A stretch of DNA of 64,000 nt from Acidobacteriota bacterium (GCA_013289875.1 JABCZC010000018.1:1-64000), one strand, 5' to 3'. Counted from the first letter of the stretch, positions 53,377 through 63,869 are shown. Translations and numbers: made by a program. The notes: generated by a model from the letters alone, not told the origin.

Positions 53377-56178
53377 TTAGTTCTTCGCCGCTAATTGCCG
53401 CAGTACATACTGCAAGATGCCGCCGTTCTCGTAGTAAAGAATCTCCTGCGGCGTGTCGATCCGAACCTGCGCCTCGAATTCTTTACTCGACCCATCTGCC
53501 GCATTGACCTTCACTTTCAGGCTGCGACTGTTGGCGAACTTCGCGTCCAGGAGCGACTTCAATCCCGGAAAATCGAAAACCTCTTTGCCCGTCAGTCCCA
53601 GGCTTTCGACATTCTGGCCGTTCACGAATTGAAGCGGTAGAATACCCATTCCGACCAGGTTCGACCGGTGAATGCGTTCGTAGCTCTCGGCGATGACCGC
53701 GCGGACCCCCAGCAATTTTGGGCCCTTCGCCGCCCAATCCCGCGACGATCCCGAGCCATATTCTTTCCCTGCCAGAATCACCAGCGGCGTACCACGCTCG
53801 GCATACTTCACCGACGCGTCGAAGATGCTCATCTGCTCGTCCTCCGGCAGCAGGCGGGTGACGCCGCCTTCCGTACCCGGAGCCAGTCTGTTCCTGAGCC
53901 GCACATTCGCGAAGGTGCCGCGCACCATCACCTCATGATTGCCGCGCCGCGAGCCATAGGAATTGAAGTCAGCCGGTTTCACGCCGTGATCGGTCAGGTA
54001 CTTACCCGCTGGCCCATTCAGCTTGATCGACCCTGCCGGTGAAATGTGATCCGTCGTGACCGAGTCGCCCAGCACAGCCAGTACCCGCGCGCCATGAATG
54101 TCTTCGACTGCGGCAGGCGTTACCGGCATCCCTTCAAAGTACGGAGCCTTGCGGATGTAGGTCGATTCGGCCTCCCATTGATATACATCGCCGGTAGGAA
54201 ACTTGAGCTGCTGCCAGTTCTGGTCCCCGTCCGTGACGGTGGCATACTCCTTGAGGAAAATCCCGGAATCGATCGAGGCGGTGATCGTTTCAGAAACCTC
54301 CTGCTGCGTAGGCCAGATGTCCTTGAGATAGACCGGCTCGCCCGCCTTGCCCCTGCCCAACGGGTCTTTCTCAAAGTCGTGATCGATGCGTCCAGCGAGC
54401 GCATACGCGACCACCAGTGGCGGAGACATCAGATAATTCGCGCGCACTTCCGAGTTGATGCGCCCCTCGAAGTTGCGATTGCCGCTTAACACTGACACGG
54501 CAACCAGCCCGTGATCCTCGATCGACTTCGAAACATCCGCCGGCAGCGGTCCGGAGTTGCCGATGCACGTCGTACAGCCGTAGCCCACCACGTTGAAGCG
54601 TAACTTATCCAGATACGGCAGCAGCCCGGCCTTCTCGTAGTAATCCGTCACCACGCGCGACCCTGGCGCGAGCGACGTCTTTACCCATGGAGGCACGCAC
54701 AGTCCCTTCTCGACGGCCTTTTTCGCAAGGATGCCGGCCGCCACCATGACCGAAGGATTGGACGTATTCGTGCAGCTTGTAATCGCAGCAATTACGATCG
54801 ACCCGTTGTCGAGATACTTGTCGACATCGACGCCGAATCGCTCTCTTATGCTGGTCGTCGGTCCCGCCTCGTGCACGCCCTGGGCGGAGTCGATCGCGTC
54901 TGCCGTGTGTCCGCCTTCACCCTCCCAGCGCACCACCTGGCGCACGCCGTTCTTGTTGCCTGTCGGTCCCAGCAGACTCGGCAACTGCTTGGCGAAGCTC
55001 GGCCCCGCATCCTTCAGGAGCACACGATCCTGCGGGCGCTTCGGCCCCGCCACACTCGGCTCGACGGTTGCGAGATCGAGCGAGATGGTCTGGGAATACT
55101 CAGCCTCCGGCGCAGTCGCTGTATGAAAGAGGCCCTGCTCTTTGTAGTATGCCTCGACCAGTGCAATCTGCTCCGCTTTGCGCCCGGTCAATCGCAGATA
55201 CCGCAGCGTTTCCGCGTCCACTGGGAAGAAGCCGCAGGTCGCTCCGTACTCGGGAGCCATATTGGCAATGGTGGCGCGATCTGCAAGTGATAGTTCACTG
55301 ATGCCTGCGCCGTAGAACTCGACAAACTTGCCGACCACTCCTAGCTTGCGGAGCATCTCGGTCACAGTAAGCACCAAGTCGGTCGCCGTAGCGCCTTCGC
55401 GCAGCTTGCCGGTCAGCTTGAACCCGACCACTTGCGGCACAAGCATCGAAACCGGTTGTCCCAGCATGGCGGCTTCGGCTTCGATGCCGCCAACACCCCA
55501 GCCGAGCACGCCCAGGCCATTGATCATGGTGGTGTGAGAGTCGGTGCCGACAAGCGTATCGGGATAGGCTACCGTCTTGCCTTCCGCATCGAGCGTGAAT
55601 ACCACGCGGGCGAGATGTTCGAGATTCACCTGATGGCAGATGCCCATGCCCGGTGGTACGGCCGAGAAATTATGAAACGCCGACTGCCCCCACTTAAGGA
55701 ACGCATATCGCTCGCGATTCCGCTGGAACTCAAGCATCGCGTTTAGAGAGTACGCATTGGCAGTGCCGTATTCGTCCACCTGCACGGAGTGGTCGATTAC
55801 CAGCTCCGCCGGCTGCAACGGATTGATCTTCTCCGGGTTGCCGCCCAACTCCTTCATCGCGTCACGCATTGCCGCCAGATCGACAATCGCCGGAACGCCG
55901 GTGAAATCCTGCATCAGCACGCGCGCCGGCATGTAGGCAATCTCGCGCGAGGGCTCGGCCTTAGGCTCCCACTTGGCGAGAAACTCGATGTCGTCGGCAG
56001 TGACGCTCTTGCCGTCCTCCTGCCGCAGCAAGTTCTCAAGCAAAATGCGCAGGCTGAAGGGCAGGCGGCTCAGGGTGACGCCCTTCTTCTCAAGTGCGCC
56101 AAGCCGGTAGATCTCATAAGTGCGATCGCCGGACTCCAAGGTGGACTGGCTGCCGAAGCTGTTGACTGGTTCGCTCAT
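53377..56178 (-). CDS. acnA: Aconitate hydratase A
   Basis: A 933-residue Fe-S TCA-cycle enzyme that isomerises citrate to isocitrate. The substrate and cluster residues are in [36 protein letters not shown] with the first cluster Cys, and [14 protein letters not shown] with the other two. The C-terminal swivel domain ([42 protein letters not shown]) is complete. The start used is the ATG at 56178, behind AAGGAAGGAAAAGC. A longer frame to 56226 adds 16 non-conserved residues. It could also act as an RNA-binding regulator under iron starvation, as in other AcnA/IRP-type proteins, but no target is visible. It is monocistronic. Confidence 0.97.
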   Translation of the reverse strand: MSEPVNSFGSQSTLESGDRTYEIYRLGALEKKGVTLSRLPFSLRILLENLLRQEDGKSVTADDIEFLAKWEPKAEPSREIAYMPARVLMQDFTGVPAIVDLAAMRDAMKELGGNPEKINPLQPAELVIDHSVQVDEYGTANAYSLNAMLEFQRNRERYAFLKWGQSAFHNFSAVPPGMGICHQVNLEHLARVVFTLDAEGKTVAYPDTLVGTDSHTTMINGLGVLGWGVGGIEAEAAMLGQPVSMLVPQVVGFKLTGKLREGATATDLVLTVTEMLRKLGVVGKFVEFYGAGISELSLADRATIANMAPEYGATCGFFPVDAETLRYLRLTGRKAEQIALVEAYYKEQGLFHTATAPEAEYSQTISLDLATVEPSVAGPKRPQDRVLLKDAGPSFAKQLPSLLGPTGNKNGVRQVVRWEGEGGHTADAIDSAQGVHEAGPTTSIRERFGVDVDKYLDNGSIVIAAITSCTNTSNPSVMVAAGILAKKAVEKGLCVPPWVKTSLAPGSRVVTDYYEKAGLLPYLDKLRFNVVGYGCTTCIGNSGPLPADVSKSIEDHGLVAVSVLSGNRNFEGRINSEVRANYLMSPPLVVAYALAGRIDHDFEKDPLGRGKAGEPVYLKDIWPTQQEVSETITASIDSGIFLKEYATVTDGDQNWQQLKFPTGDVYQWEAESTYIRKAPYFEGMPVTPAAVEDIHGARVLAVLGDSVTTDHISPAGSIKLNGPAGKYLTDHGVKPADFNSYGSRRGNHEVMVRGTFANVRLRNRLAPGTEGGVTRLLPEDEQMSIFDASVKYAERGTPLVILAGKEYGSGSSRDWAAKGPKLLGVRAVIAESYERIHRSNLVGMGILPLQFVNGQNVESLGLTGKEVFDFPGLKSLLDAKFANSRSLKVKVNAADGSSKEFEAQVRIDTPQEILYYENGGILQYVLRQLAAKN

Positions 56179-56441
56179 TGCTTTTCCTTCCTTATCTCGT
56201 GAAGGCCCGCACACGGGGCGCTGCAATCACTCTCCGAAGTCGAGGCGCGAGGCCGCCGCCGCTCACGCAGCGCGGAAACTGTCGCAAAATGTCTTCGGAG
56301 AAAGCTTAATCAGAAGGAGAGGGTCCGTCCACGATCACGGTGGCCATGGCGAAAGCGCTTAAGGAGTGGAGGGAAAAGCATCGCTTTGTCTTCCTACGAA
56401 TATTTTAAGACATTTTCGCCGCTGGTAGGCTGGAACCAGCG

Positions 56442-57686
56442 ATGAGCGAGACAATTCTGATTCACTGCTCCGGGCCGGACCACCCCGGCCAGACCACACA
56501 ACTGACTGCCATTCTCGCCGAATACGACGCCTGCGTACTCGACATTGGCCAGGCCGTCGTGCATGAGACGCTGGCTCTCGGCCTGCTCATCGAGGTGCCC
56601 GAAGGGCGCGACTTCGATCCGCTCAAGATCGCGCTGATCGAGAGGGCTCAGGCGCTCGACCTCCATCTCCGGTTCGCGCCGATCTCCGCCGAGGCGCTCC
56701 ACCACTGGCTGACCACACAGGGTAAAGACCGCTTTATCATCACCGTGCTGGGGCGCGCGATCAGCGCGAGGGATCTCTCACGGGTAAGCGCCATCATCGC
56801 GGATCACCGGCTCAACATTGATCGCATCGAACGGCTTTCGGGACGGCTGTCTTTGGCCGTTCATACTGGAGACTCAAACGCTTGCGTCGAGCTGGAAGTC
56901 AGCGGGCAAGTCGCCTCTGAGGACCGCATGCGTGCCGATTTCCTCAAGGCTGCGCATGAACTCGCGATCGATATAGCTTTCCAACGTGAAAGTATCTTTC
57001 GCCGCAATCGGCGTCTCTTTGCCTTCGATATGGACTCGACGCTGATCCAGGGCGAAGTTATCGACGAGCTCGCAAAAATGGCTGGCGTCGCCGACCAGGT
57101 GGTCGGCATTACCGAGTCAGCGATGCGCGGCGAAATCGAATTCAAGGAGAGCTTTCGCCGCCGCGTGGCTTTGCTCAAGGGACTCCCTGAGCACCGCGTC
57201 CGCGAACTGATCGATCGAATCCCGCTCGCAGAGGGAGCGGAGCAGCTGATTCGAACGCTCAAAGCTCTCGGCTACAAGACCGCCATTCTGTCCGGCGGAT
57301 TTACGTTTTTCGCGCGCCGACTGCAGGAGCGCTTCAGCATCGACTACGTCCACGCCAACGAGCTGGAGATCGCCAACGGCGTCGTCAGCGGCCAGGTCAC
57401 TGGGAACATCATCGACGGAGTCGGGAAGGCCGAGCGGCTGCGCCAGATCGCCGCGCAGGAGAAAATTTCCCTCGAACAGGTGATCGCGGTGGGCGACGGC
57501 GCCAACGACCTTCCCATGCTCAACCTTGCTGGAATGGGTATTGCCTTCCGCGCCAAACCGCTGGTTCGCCAGAGCGCCGACCACTCGCTCATGCATCTCG
57601 GCCTCGACAGTCTGCTTTACCTTATCGGGGTCCGCGACCGGGATCTTGCAGGCATCGAATCTCCACAGGCCGCAGAAGGTGAGTAA
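56442..57686 (+). CDS. serB: Phosphoserine phosphatase with N-terminal ACT domains
   Basis: 414 residues. The N-terminal half holds two ACT-like domains (ETILIHCSGPDHPGQT; 'DRFIITVLGRAISARDLSRV' onward). The C-terminal HAD phosphatase has the nucleophile Asp196 and acid/base Asp198 in FAFDMDSTLIQGEVI, the substrate loop MRGEIEFKESFRRRVALL, LSGGFTFFA and VGDGANDLPML. It hydrolyses phosphoserine in the last step of serine synthesis. serA and a likely transaminase are 10-12 kb away, so the pathway is present but dispersed. The duplicated-ACT form is the one known from mycobacteria, where serine modulates oligomeric state. The ADOP gene converges on it, with 19 bases between the stops. Confidence 0.95.
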   Translation: MSETILIHCSGPDHPGQTTQLTAILAEYDACVLDIGQAVVHETLALGLLIEVPEGRDFDPLKIALIERAQALDLHLRFAPISAEALHHWLTTQGKDRFIITVLGRAISARDLSRVSAIIADHRLNIDRIERLSGRLSLAVHTGDSNACVELEVSGQVASEDRMRADFLKAAHELAIDIAFQRESIFRRNRRLFAFDMDSTLIQGEVIDELAKMAGVADQVVGITESAMRGEIEFKESFRRRVALLKGLPEHRVRELIDRIPLAEGAEQLIRTLKALGYKTAILSGGFTFFARRLQERFSIDYVHANELEIANGVVSGQVTGNIIDGVGKAERLRQIAAQEKISLEQVIAVGDGANDLPMLNLAGMGIAFRAKPLVRQSADHSLMHLGLDSLLYLIGVRDRDLAGIESPQAAEGE

Positions 57687-57705
57687 TACGGGCGCATAGT
57701 CCGGC

Positions 57706-60129
57706 TTACTCCATCCGCAACACCTGCATGGGATGCACCGAGGCTGCACGCCGGGCGGGCAGGTAGCAGGCCAGCACCGCTGCGGCCAGAAGAACCAATC
57801 CCACCGCACCAAACGCGCCGTAGTCCATTGCGCCTACGCCGAAGAGCATGCTTTGCATGGCGCGGCCGACGAAGTAAGCGCCGATCAGCCCGAAGGCCGA
57901 CCCGATCCAGGCCAGCAGCACGCCTTCGCGCACGACCATGCCGACGACGCGATTCCGGGTTGCGCCCAGAGCCATACGCAGAGCGATTTCGTGCGAGCGC
58001 TGCGCCACGGAGAAGGCCATTACGCCGTAGATGCCGAGGGCTGCCAACAACAATGCCACTACTGCGAAGCTTGCGAAGAGGATCACAGTGAAGCGATCGT
58101 TGGCGAGCACTTCATCGCGGACCTGGTCCATGGTGCGCGGAGTGGCCAGCGCGATCTGCGGGTCAACACTGTGAACGGCGGCTGCGATGCTTTTCGTCAT
58201 CGACGCCGGATCTTCCGCCGTGCGCACGGCGATACCAGCACTCGGCCAGGGAATTTGCCAGAAGGGGATGAGCATCTCTGGGTTGTCTTCGCGAAGTCCG
58301 TCATTGCGCACGGTGTGATAGACGCCGACGATCTGCCACTCTATCGGAGGCCCGAGTTGCTGCACTCCGGGAATCAATTGCTCCACCGATATGCGCTGCT
58401 GGAGCGGGTCGGTGCCTTTGAGGAACTTGTTGACGAACTCTTCGTTGACGACGACGACTTTTACGCTCGTGGCCGTGTCCTGCCCGTCGAAGGTACGGCC
58501 CTTAGTCAGGCGGATTCCGAAGGTCTGGAAATAGTCCGGCGTCACCATGCCAAAGCCGGAGAGCGGCCGCTGGGATGGATCTGAAAAGGCGGGCTGGCCG
58601 GCAATCGTGAAGGGCATTCCGAAGCCCGCTCCATAGAGCGGCATTCCGGTTTGCGCGGAAGCGTGGGAGACGCCGGGAACGGCTTCGATACTGGCCAGCA
58701 TCTGGCGGTAGTAGGCGGTAATCTGGGCAGGGTCTTTGGACCTGGTGTCTGGAACAGGCAGAAAAAAGGTAAGAATGTGGTCGGCCTGGATGCCCAGGTC
58801 GACGCGCGAGAGGTTCCAGAAACTGTGGATGGCCAGTCCTGCGCCTGCGAGGAGGGCCAGGGCCAGGCCGAACTCCCCGATCACCAGAACGCGGCGCAGG
58901 CGGTGGCGTCCCACGCCGGTGCCCGAGCGTCCGCCCTCTTTGAGCGTCTCGGCGGGGTCAACGCGCGAGGCATACCATGCCGGAATGCAGCCAAAGAGCA
59001 GCCCGGAGAGTGTCGTAGCCAATAGTGTGAAGAGAAGGATGGGAATGTTGAGGCTTAAGTCGGCTTCGCTCGGTATCGTACCCTCTGGCATCACGGCTAC
59101 CAGCCCGCGCAACATGCCGTAGCCGACAGCCACACCCAGAACGCCGCCGGCAATCGCCAGCAGCAGGCTTTCGGTAATCAACTGGGCGAAGATGATCTTT
59201 GGCGTCGCGCCCATGGCGCTGCGAACCGCCACTTCTTTCTGGCGCGTCATGCCCTTGGCCAGCAGCAGGTTTGCCACATTAACGCAGGCGATGAGCAGGA
59301 TGAATCCAACCGCACCTAAAAGCAGCCAGAGCGTCGTGATCCGTTCGCTGGGCATGAAGTCATTCTTGAGCGGCTCGACGTAGGCGCCCCAGCCCTTGTC
59401 GCTCTTGGGATAGGCCTGCGCGATGGCCGCCGTCACGGCGTTCATATTTTCCCGGGCCTGCTGCAGGGTTACGCCGGGCTTCATCCGGGCCATCACCAGC
59501 AGCCAATGGAAGTCGTGATTGAGCTGCTCGGGACGGAAGGCGATGGGCGTGACCATCTCTCCCTGGCCGCGATCAGCCATGCCCGGAGCGAGCACGCCAA
59601 CTACCGTGTGGGCTTCGCCGTCGACCGTCATGGTCGTGCCGACGATATGGCTGTTGCTGCCCAACCGCTTCCAGAGCTTGTACATCAGAATGACCTCGTG
59701 ATCCTTGCCCACCTGGCCTTCTTCGGGCAGGAAATCGCGACCCATCAGAAAGCGATACCCGAGCATTTTGTAGAAGCCGGGTGTGGTGCGTCTGCCCTCG
59801 ATGTATTCAGGCTGATCATGCGTGGCGATATTGAAGGAGCCGCCCGTCCAGGCACACATGTCCTCGAAGACTGTGTTCTGATTTCTCCAATCGGTGAAGT
59901 CTCCCGCCGAAACTCCATTGTGATAAGTCTTGATCTTCGACCAGACCACCACCAGCTGTTCGGGATGCGGATAGGGTAGCGGCGCCAGCAGCGTCGCGTA
60001 ATCCACGGTGAAAATCGCGGTATTGGCGCCAATGCCCAACGCCAGCGTCAGCAGCACGGTAAGAGTCAGGCCAGGATTCTTGCGCAGAACGCGCAGGCTA
60101 TAGCGGACATTCTGAAGCAGAGTCTGCAT
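57706..60129 (-). CDS. ADOP-family orphan ABC permease
   Basis: An 807-residue MacB-like permease (GTG at 60132 is one codon earlier). It begins with the typical VRYSLRVLRKNPGLTLTVLL and 'ALGIGANTAIFTVDYATLL' segment, then a large periplasmic core. Two FtsX bundles follow ('FILLIACVNVANLLLAKGMT' with EVAVRSAMGATP; 'LGIYGVMAFSVAQRSHEIAL' with RMALGATR). As in the copy at 27.0 kb, there is no soluble prefix, and no ATPase gene is next to it. It is flanked by serB and a CADD-type gene, which gives no functional hint. The C-terminus matches the family's 'PARRAASVHPMQVLRME' ending, shared with the other copies. Confidence 0.93.
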   Translation of the reverse strand: MQTLLQNVRYSLRVLRKNPGLTLTVLLTLALGIGANTAIFTVDYATLLAPLPYPHPEQLVVVWSKIKTYHNGVSAGDFTDWRNQNTVFEDMCAWTGGSFNIATHDQPEYIEGRRTTPGFYKMLGYRFLMGRDFLPEEGQVGKDHEVILMYKLWKRLGSNSHIVGTTMTVDGEAHTVVGVLAPGMADRGQGEMVTPIAFRPEQLNHDFHWLLVMARMKPGVTLQQARENMNAVTAAIAQAYPKSDKGWGAYVEPLKNDFMPSERITTLWLLLGAVGFILLIACVNVANLLLAKGMTRQKEVAVRSAMGATPKIIFAQLITESLLLAIAGGVLGVAVGYGMLRGLVAVMPEGTIPSEADLSLNIPILLFTLLATTLSGLLFGCIPAWYASRVDPAETLKEGGRSGTGVGRHRLRRVLVIGEFGLALALLAGAGLAIHSFWNLSRVDLGIQADHILTFFLPVPDTRSKDPAQITAYYRQMLASIEAVPGVSHASAQTGMPLYGAGFGMPFTIAGQPAFSDPSQRPLSGFGMVTPDYFQTFGIRLTKGRTFDGQDTATSVKVVVVNEEFVNKFLKGTDPLQQRISVEQLIPGVQQLGPPIEWQIVGVYHTVRNDGLREDNPEMLIPFWQIPWPSAGIAVRTAEDPASMTKSIAAAVHSVDPQIALATPRTMDQVRDEVLANDRFTVILFASFAVVALLLAALGIYGVMAFSVAQRSHEIALRMALGATRNRVVGMVVREGVLLAWIGSAFGLIGAYFVGRAMQSMLFGVGAMDYGAFGAVGLVLLAAAVLACYLPARRAASVHPMQVLRME

Positions 60130-60331
60130 CACGCACCTAGGTCAGACGAGAGTGGGGTTCCACGCGCGCAGCTCCGCGCATGCATAACATACGCAGCAAA
60201 CGCGAAAAGGTTCGAAAAAACTGAGGGTGTCCGAACCTGGACAGAAAAGTGATGAGCGATAAGAGCTCGGGTTGTTGGCGATCCAGCTCACCGGCGTAGT
60301 ACCCTTATTCCAACCCAACTCCGAGGCGAGC

Positions 60332-61054
60332 ATGAGCCTGAATCTGAGCCATACATCCACATCCGTATTTCACTCCTCAATTCTTGACGAGATCGATGCG
60401 CGCGTCGCCGGCCAGCATCTTCTTCAGCACCCCTTTTACCAGGCATGGTCGCGCGGAGAACTCTCGCTCGACGCACTGCGCGATTACGCGACCCAGTACT
60501 ATCACCACGTCGCCGCGTTTCCGACATATCTTTCCGCTGTTCACGCACAGACCGAGAACGCCGAAGTGCGCCGCCACATCCTCTCGAACCTCATCGACGA
60601 AGAAGCCGGCACGTCCAACCACCCCGAGCTATGGTTGCGGTTCGCTGAAAGTCTCGGGCTTGACCGCATCGAGGTCCAGCAGAGTGCTCAGTGGCCCGCG
60701 ACGAAAAAACTCATTGAGGATTTCCGGTCGTGCTGCGGCAGTCGTGGAACCGGCGTGGGATTGGCTGCGCTCTATGCCTACGAGAGCCAGATTCCAGCGG
60801 TTTCGGAAAAGAAAATTGAGGGCTTAAAGAAGTACTACGGCATCTCGAATCCGGACGGCTACCAATATTTCACTGTCCACATTGAAGCCGACCGCGAACA
60901 CGCCGCCGTTGAAGCAGCCCAGATCGCCCAGTTAGTCGACGACTCGCAGTGTGCCGCTGCGCTGGAGGCCAGTGGGGAAGTCCTTGCGGGACTTTACGGG
61001 CTGCTCACCGCCGTGTGCAAACGGCATGGAGTCGAGACTGACTGTGTGAATTAG
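60332..61054 (+). CDS. CADD/TenA-like di-metal protein, probable pABA synthase
   Basis: A 240-residue helical protein of the CADD family (TIGR04305-type, PqqC/TenA fold). In Chlamydia, CADD makes p-aminobenzoate from one of its own tyrosines. Using that protein's numbering plus 9, every residue I remember as important is present: metal ligands Glu90, His97, Glu151, His183, Asp187 and His190, the tyrosines Tyr36 and Tyr52, and Lys161. Motifs are HPFYQAW, QYYHHVAAFPTYL, EAGTSNHPELW, YAYESQIPAVSEKK and HIEADREH. The start is the ATG at 60332 behind GAGGCGAGC. It is a single gene with its own terminator, and no other folate gene is nearby. Confidence 0.85.
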   Translation: MSLNLSHTSTSVFHSSILDEIDARVAGQHLLQHPFYQAWSRGELSLDALRDYATQYYHHVAAFPTYLSAVHAQTENAEVRRHILSNLIDEEAGTSNHPELWLRFAESLGLDRIEVQQSAQWPATKKLIEDFRSCCGSRGTGVGLAALYAYESQIPAVSEKKIEGLKKYYGISNPDGYQYFTVHIEADREHAAVEAAQIAQLVDDSQCAAALEASGEVLAGLYGLLTAVCKRHGVETDCVN

Positions 61055-61072
61055 AGAATCTGCACCTTATGG

Positions 61073-61102
61073 AAAAACCCCGGCTGTTTGACCGGCTTTT
61101 TT
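61073..61102. terminator. Terminator shared by CADD-like gene and mntH
   Basis: AAAAACCCCGG and CCGGCTTTTTT form a hairpin with CCGG pairs, flanking A/T pairs and a one-base bulge. It ends in T6 on the plus strand and in T5 on the minus strand, and its last bases overlap the mntH stop codon (61101-61103). Confidence 0.7.
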
Positions 61103-62411
61103 ACGCCGTGAAGGTCTGCCACAACAGGAAGAGGTTCAATCCAATAACGATGCTCACGGTTAGCCACCCCAGCGAATGGGTGATTGGCCGGTTAATGAAC
61201 TCGCCCATGATCTTGCGGTTCCCAGTCAGAAGAAGCAGTGGAACCAGCGCAAATGGCAGCGCAAAGCTCAGCACCACCTGCGATAGAATCAGGATCCTCA
61301 GCGGGTCCAGTCCGCTCGCGATCACGATGATTGCGGGAATCAGCGTGAGCAGCCGGCGCAGAAAAATGCTGAACCGGATATTCAAAAAGCCTTCGATGAT
61401 CACCTGACCGGCCATCGTGCCGACGGTCGAAGACGAGAGCCCGGAGCACAGCAGCGCTAGGGCGAAAACAAACGCGGAAGCCTCGCCCAGAAGAGGCCCC
61501 AGCGTGCGGTGTGCGTCTTCGATGGGGTTCGCCAGTACGTGCCCTCCGAAGGCGGCGGCGGCGACGATGATCATGGCCGAATTCACCAGCCATGCGCCGT
61601 TCATTGCGGCGAGGACGTCGATGGCCTCGAATCGCAGGTGCTTGAGCCGTGACAGACGTTGACGCCGCACACTCAGATTTGCCGCCGCTTCCTCACGTAA
61701 GCGCGGCTGCACCAGCGCCGAGTGCAGATAGATCACGTGCGGCATCACGGTCGCGCCCAGCATTCCCACGGCGATGTAAATGCTCTTGCCGTCCACCATT
61801 GGCACCAGCGTATGCAGAGCGATCGCCGACCATTGCGGACGGATCATCAGCATCTCGATCGCGTAGCAGACGCCAATGACACACACGAAGCCCATGATGG
61901 CGTATTCGAGCTTGCGAAAGCCCCAAAGCTCCAGCGCCAGAATGGCAAAGACACAGATCGCGGAAAGCACCGCCGCCACCAGCAGGATCTCCGTCTTGTT
62001 CCAGCCATAGAGCAGGAACCTCGACCCGAAGAGCAGGTAGAAGCCGAGCGCCGCCCCGAGAAATTCGGCCATATCCGTGGCAACGGCCGATACTTCAGCA
62101 GTAATCCACAGAAAAATCGTGACTGGTCGTGAGAAGTGTTCGCGGCAGTTCTGCGGAAGCGTTCTGCCGGTGGCGATACCCAGTTTGGCGGCCAGGTACT
62201 GGATGAGAATCGCCATCACGTTCGACCACAGCAGAACCCACAGCAGCTTGTAACCAAAGCGCGATCCGCCGTCGAAGTTTGTGGCGAAGTTGCCGGGGTC
62301 GATGTAGGCGATGCTGGCCACGAATGCCGGTCCGAAGTACGACCACAACTCCGAGCTGCGTAGCCGCGGCAGCAGGGAAGGACGGTCGGATTCTGTCGTC
62401 GGGGTGGCCAC
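61101..62411 (-). CDS. mntH: Nramp-family divalent metal transporter (Mn2+/Fe2+)
   Basis: A 436-residue proton-coupled Mn2+/Fe2+ importer of the Nramp family with about 11 transmembrane helices. The metal-binding site in helix 1 is intact (IDPGNFATN, Asp38 and Asn41). The helix 6 motif MPHVIYLHSALVQ contains the Met-Pro-His segment typical of the family. The signal region 'CSGLSSSTVGTMAGQVI' in the middle and ILSQVVLSFALPFALVPLLLL near the end also match. The GTG start is preceded by GGAAAGGA. The intergenic region before it carries a 20-bp inverted repeat, a candidate operator for a Mn or Fe regulator. It is divergent from purD. Confidence 0.92.
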   Translation of the reverse strand: MATPTTESDRPSLLPRLRSSELWSYFGPAFVASIAYIDPGNFATNFDGGSRFGYKLLWVLLWSNVMAILIQYLAAKLGIATGRTLPQNCREHFSRPVTIFLWITAEVSAVATDMAEFLGAALGFYLLFGSRFLLYGWNKTEILLVAAVLSAICVFAILALELWGFRKLEYAIMGFVCVIGVCYAIEMLMIRPQWSAIALHTLVPMVDGKSIYIAVGMLGATVMPHVIYLHSALVQPRLREEAAANLSVRRQRLSRLKHLRFEAIDVLAAMNGAWLVNSAMIIVAAAAFGGHVLANPIEDAHRTLGPLLGEASAFVFALALLCSGLSSSTVGTMAGQVIIEGFLNIRFSIFLRRLLTLIPAIIVIASGLDPLRILILSQVVLSFALPFALVPLLLLTGNRKIMGEFINRPITHSLGWLTVSIVIGLNLFLLWQTFTA

Positions 62412-62453
62412 TCCTTTCCAGTGTAGGGACGATACGCGAGTTTGTAAACCGTA

Positions 62454-62473
62454 GTTAATTTAAAATTATTAAC
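62454..62473. promoter_or_regulatory. Inverted repeat in the mntH-purD promoter region
   Basis: GTTAATTTAAAATTATTAAC has perfect 6-bp arms (GTTAAT/ATTAAC) around an 8-base AT spacer, in the AT-rich region upstream of mntH. It is the size and symmetry of a DtxR/MntR- or Fur-type box, but it does not match their consensus closely. It could also simply be promoter AT-richness. Confidence 0.4.
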
Positions 62474-62594
62474 AATTGTTCATAGATTGGAGCCGAGCGG
62501 TCTTCACGAGACATCTCCCAGGGCTTGGCGGCGTCGAAGGCATGCGATAGGCTTGCCAAGGTATGATTCACGGGAAACAGAGACCGTCCCCCTC

Positions 62595-63869
62595 ATGAAA
62601 GTGCTCGTCATCGGCGCAGGCGGCCGCGAACACGCCCTGGTATGGGCCCTCCGCAAGTCTCCGCGCGTCACCGACATTGTCTGTGCGCCTGGAAACGGAG
62701 GCATCGCCTCGGTCGCGCGGTGTATTCCAGCCAGCCCTAAAGACCTGAACGATTTATTGCGTGTGGTCGCCGAAGAGGCGCCGAACCTGACCATCGTGGG
62801 GCCGGAGTTGCCTCTCTCCCTCGGCTTCGTCGACGAACTCCACCGCCGCGGCCTCGCGGTCTTTGGACCCACCCGTGCCGCGGCCATGCTTGAAACCAGC
62901 AAAGGCTTCGCCAAGCGCTTCATGCAGCGCCACAAGATCCCGACGGCTCGCTACGCCGTCTGCACTACCCGCGAAGAAGCGCTGGACTCGCTCCATCTCT
63001 TCCACCTGCCTGTCGTCATCAAGGCCGACGGACTGGCTTCGGGCAAGGGCGTGCTGGTCTGCGAATCGAAGCGAGAAGCCGAGGACGCTATCGCCGGTCT
63101 CTTCAGCGGCAAGCTGCTGGGGAGCGCGGAAACGTCGCTGGTCGTCGAGGAGTTTCTTCGCGGCGAAGAGGTTTCCTTCCTGTTGTTGAGCGACGGCAAG
63201 CATGTCGCTCCGCTGATTCCCGCACAGGACCACAAGCGCCTGGGTGAGGGAGACACCGGGCCCAACACCGGCGGCATGGGCGTCTATTCGACTGACTCGA
63301 TCCTCGATGCGCGGATGCGCGCATGGCTTGTGCATCACGTTGCCCAGCCCACCATCGATGGAATGGCTGCCGAAGACGCGCCCTTCGTGGGAGTGCTTTA
63401 TTGCGGCCTGATGATGACCGCGCGCGGCCCCATGGTGCTCGAGTACAACACCCGCTTCGGCGATCCGGAGACGCAGGCCATTCTCGTCCGCCTGGAAAGC
63501 GATCTTCTCGAGGCCCTCGAAGGCTGCGTCGAGGGCCGACTCAGCGAAACCGAGTTCTGCTGGAAGCCGGGCGCGTCTGCCTCGATCATTGCCGCGTCCA
63601 AGGGGTATCCGGGGAGCTACACCTCCGGACATCGCATCACCGGACTCGATGTCGCTGCCCGGGTTTCCGGCGTCGAAGTTTTTCACGCCGGCACCGCACT
63701 GGTCGACGGCGACTACCTCACTAGCGGAGGCCGGGTGCTGGCCGTGACCGCCACGGCAGATTCGCTCGAGGCTGCGCTCGGTCGGGCCTACGAAGCCATG
63801 GGCAAAATCCATTTCGAAGGCATTTATTACCGCCGCGACATCGGCCATCGTGCACTCAAGGCTCGGTAA
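62595..63869 (+). CDS. purD: Phosphoribosylamine--glycine ligase
   Basis: The 424-residue ATP-grasp enzyme that makes glycinamide ribonucleotide in purine synthesis. The N-terminus MKVLVIGAGGREHALVWAL is diagnostic. The APGNGG loop, the VGPELPLSLG segment, VIKADGLASGKGVLVC, GEEVSFLLLSDG, 'DHKRLGEGDTGPNTGGMG' and YNTRFGDPETQAIL follow. The start is the ATG at 62595, which matches the family; an upstream frame to 62487 adds no conserved sequence. No ribosome-binding site stands out. It is a single gene, divergent from mntH. The C-terminal swivel ends with a YEAMGKIHFEG-type motif. Confidence 0.96.
   Translation: MKVLVIGAGGREHALVWALRKSPRVTDIVCAPGNGGIASVARCIPASPKDLNDLLRVVAEEAPNLTIVGPELPLSLGFVDELHRRGLAVFGPTRAAAMLETSKGFAKRFMQRHKIPTARYAVCTTREEALDSLHLFHLPVVIKADGLASGKGVLVCESKREAEDAIAGLFSGKLLGSAETSLVVEEFLRGEEVSFLLLSDGKHVAPLIPAQDHKRLGEGDTGPNTGGMGVYSTDSILDARMRAWLVHHVAQPTIDGMAAEDAPFVGVLYCGLMMTARGPMVLEYNTRFGDPETQAILVRLESDLLEALEGCVEGRLSETEFCWKPGASASIIAASKGYPGSYTSGHRITGLDVAARVSGVEVFHAGTALVDGDYLTSGGRVLAVTATADSLEAALGRAYEAMGKIHFEGIYYRRDIGHRALKAR

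Noticed and set aside
53377-56226. Longer start for acnA at 56226
   Set aside because: The 16 additional residues are not family-like, and the ATG at 56178 has a strong AAGGAAGG ribosome-binding site.
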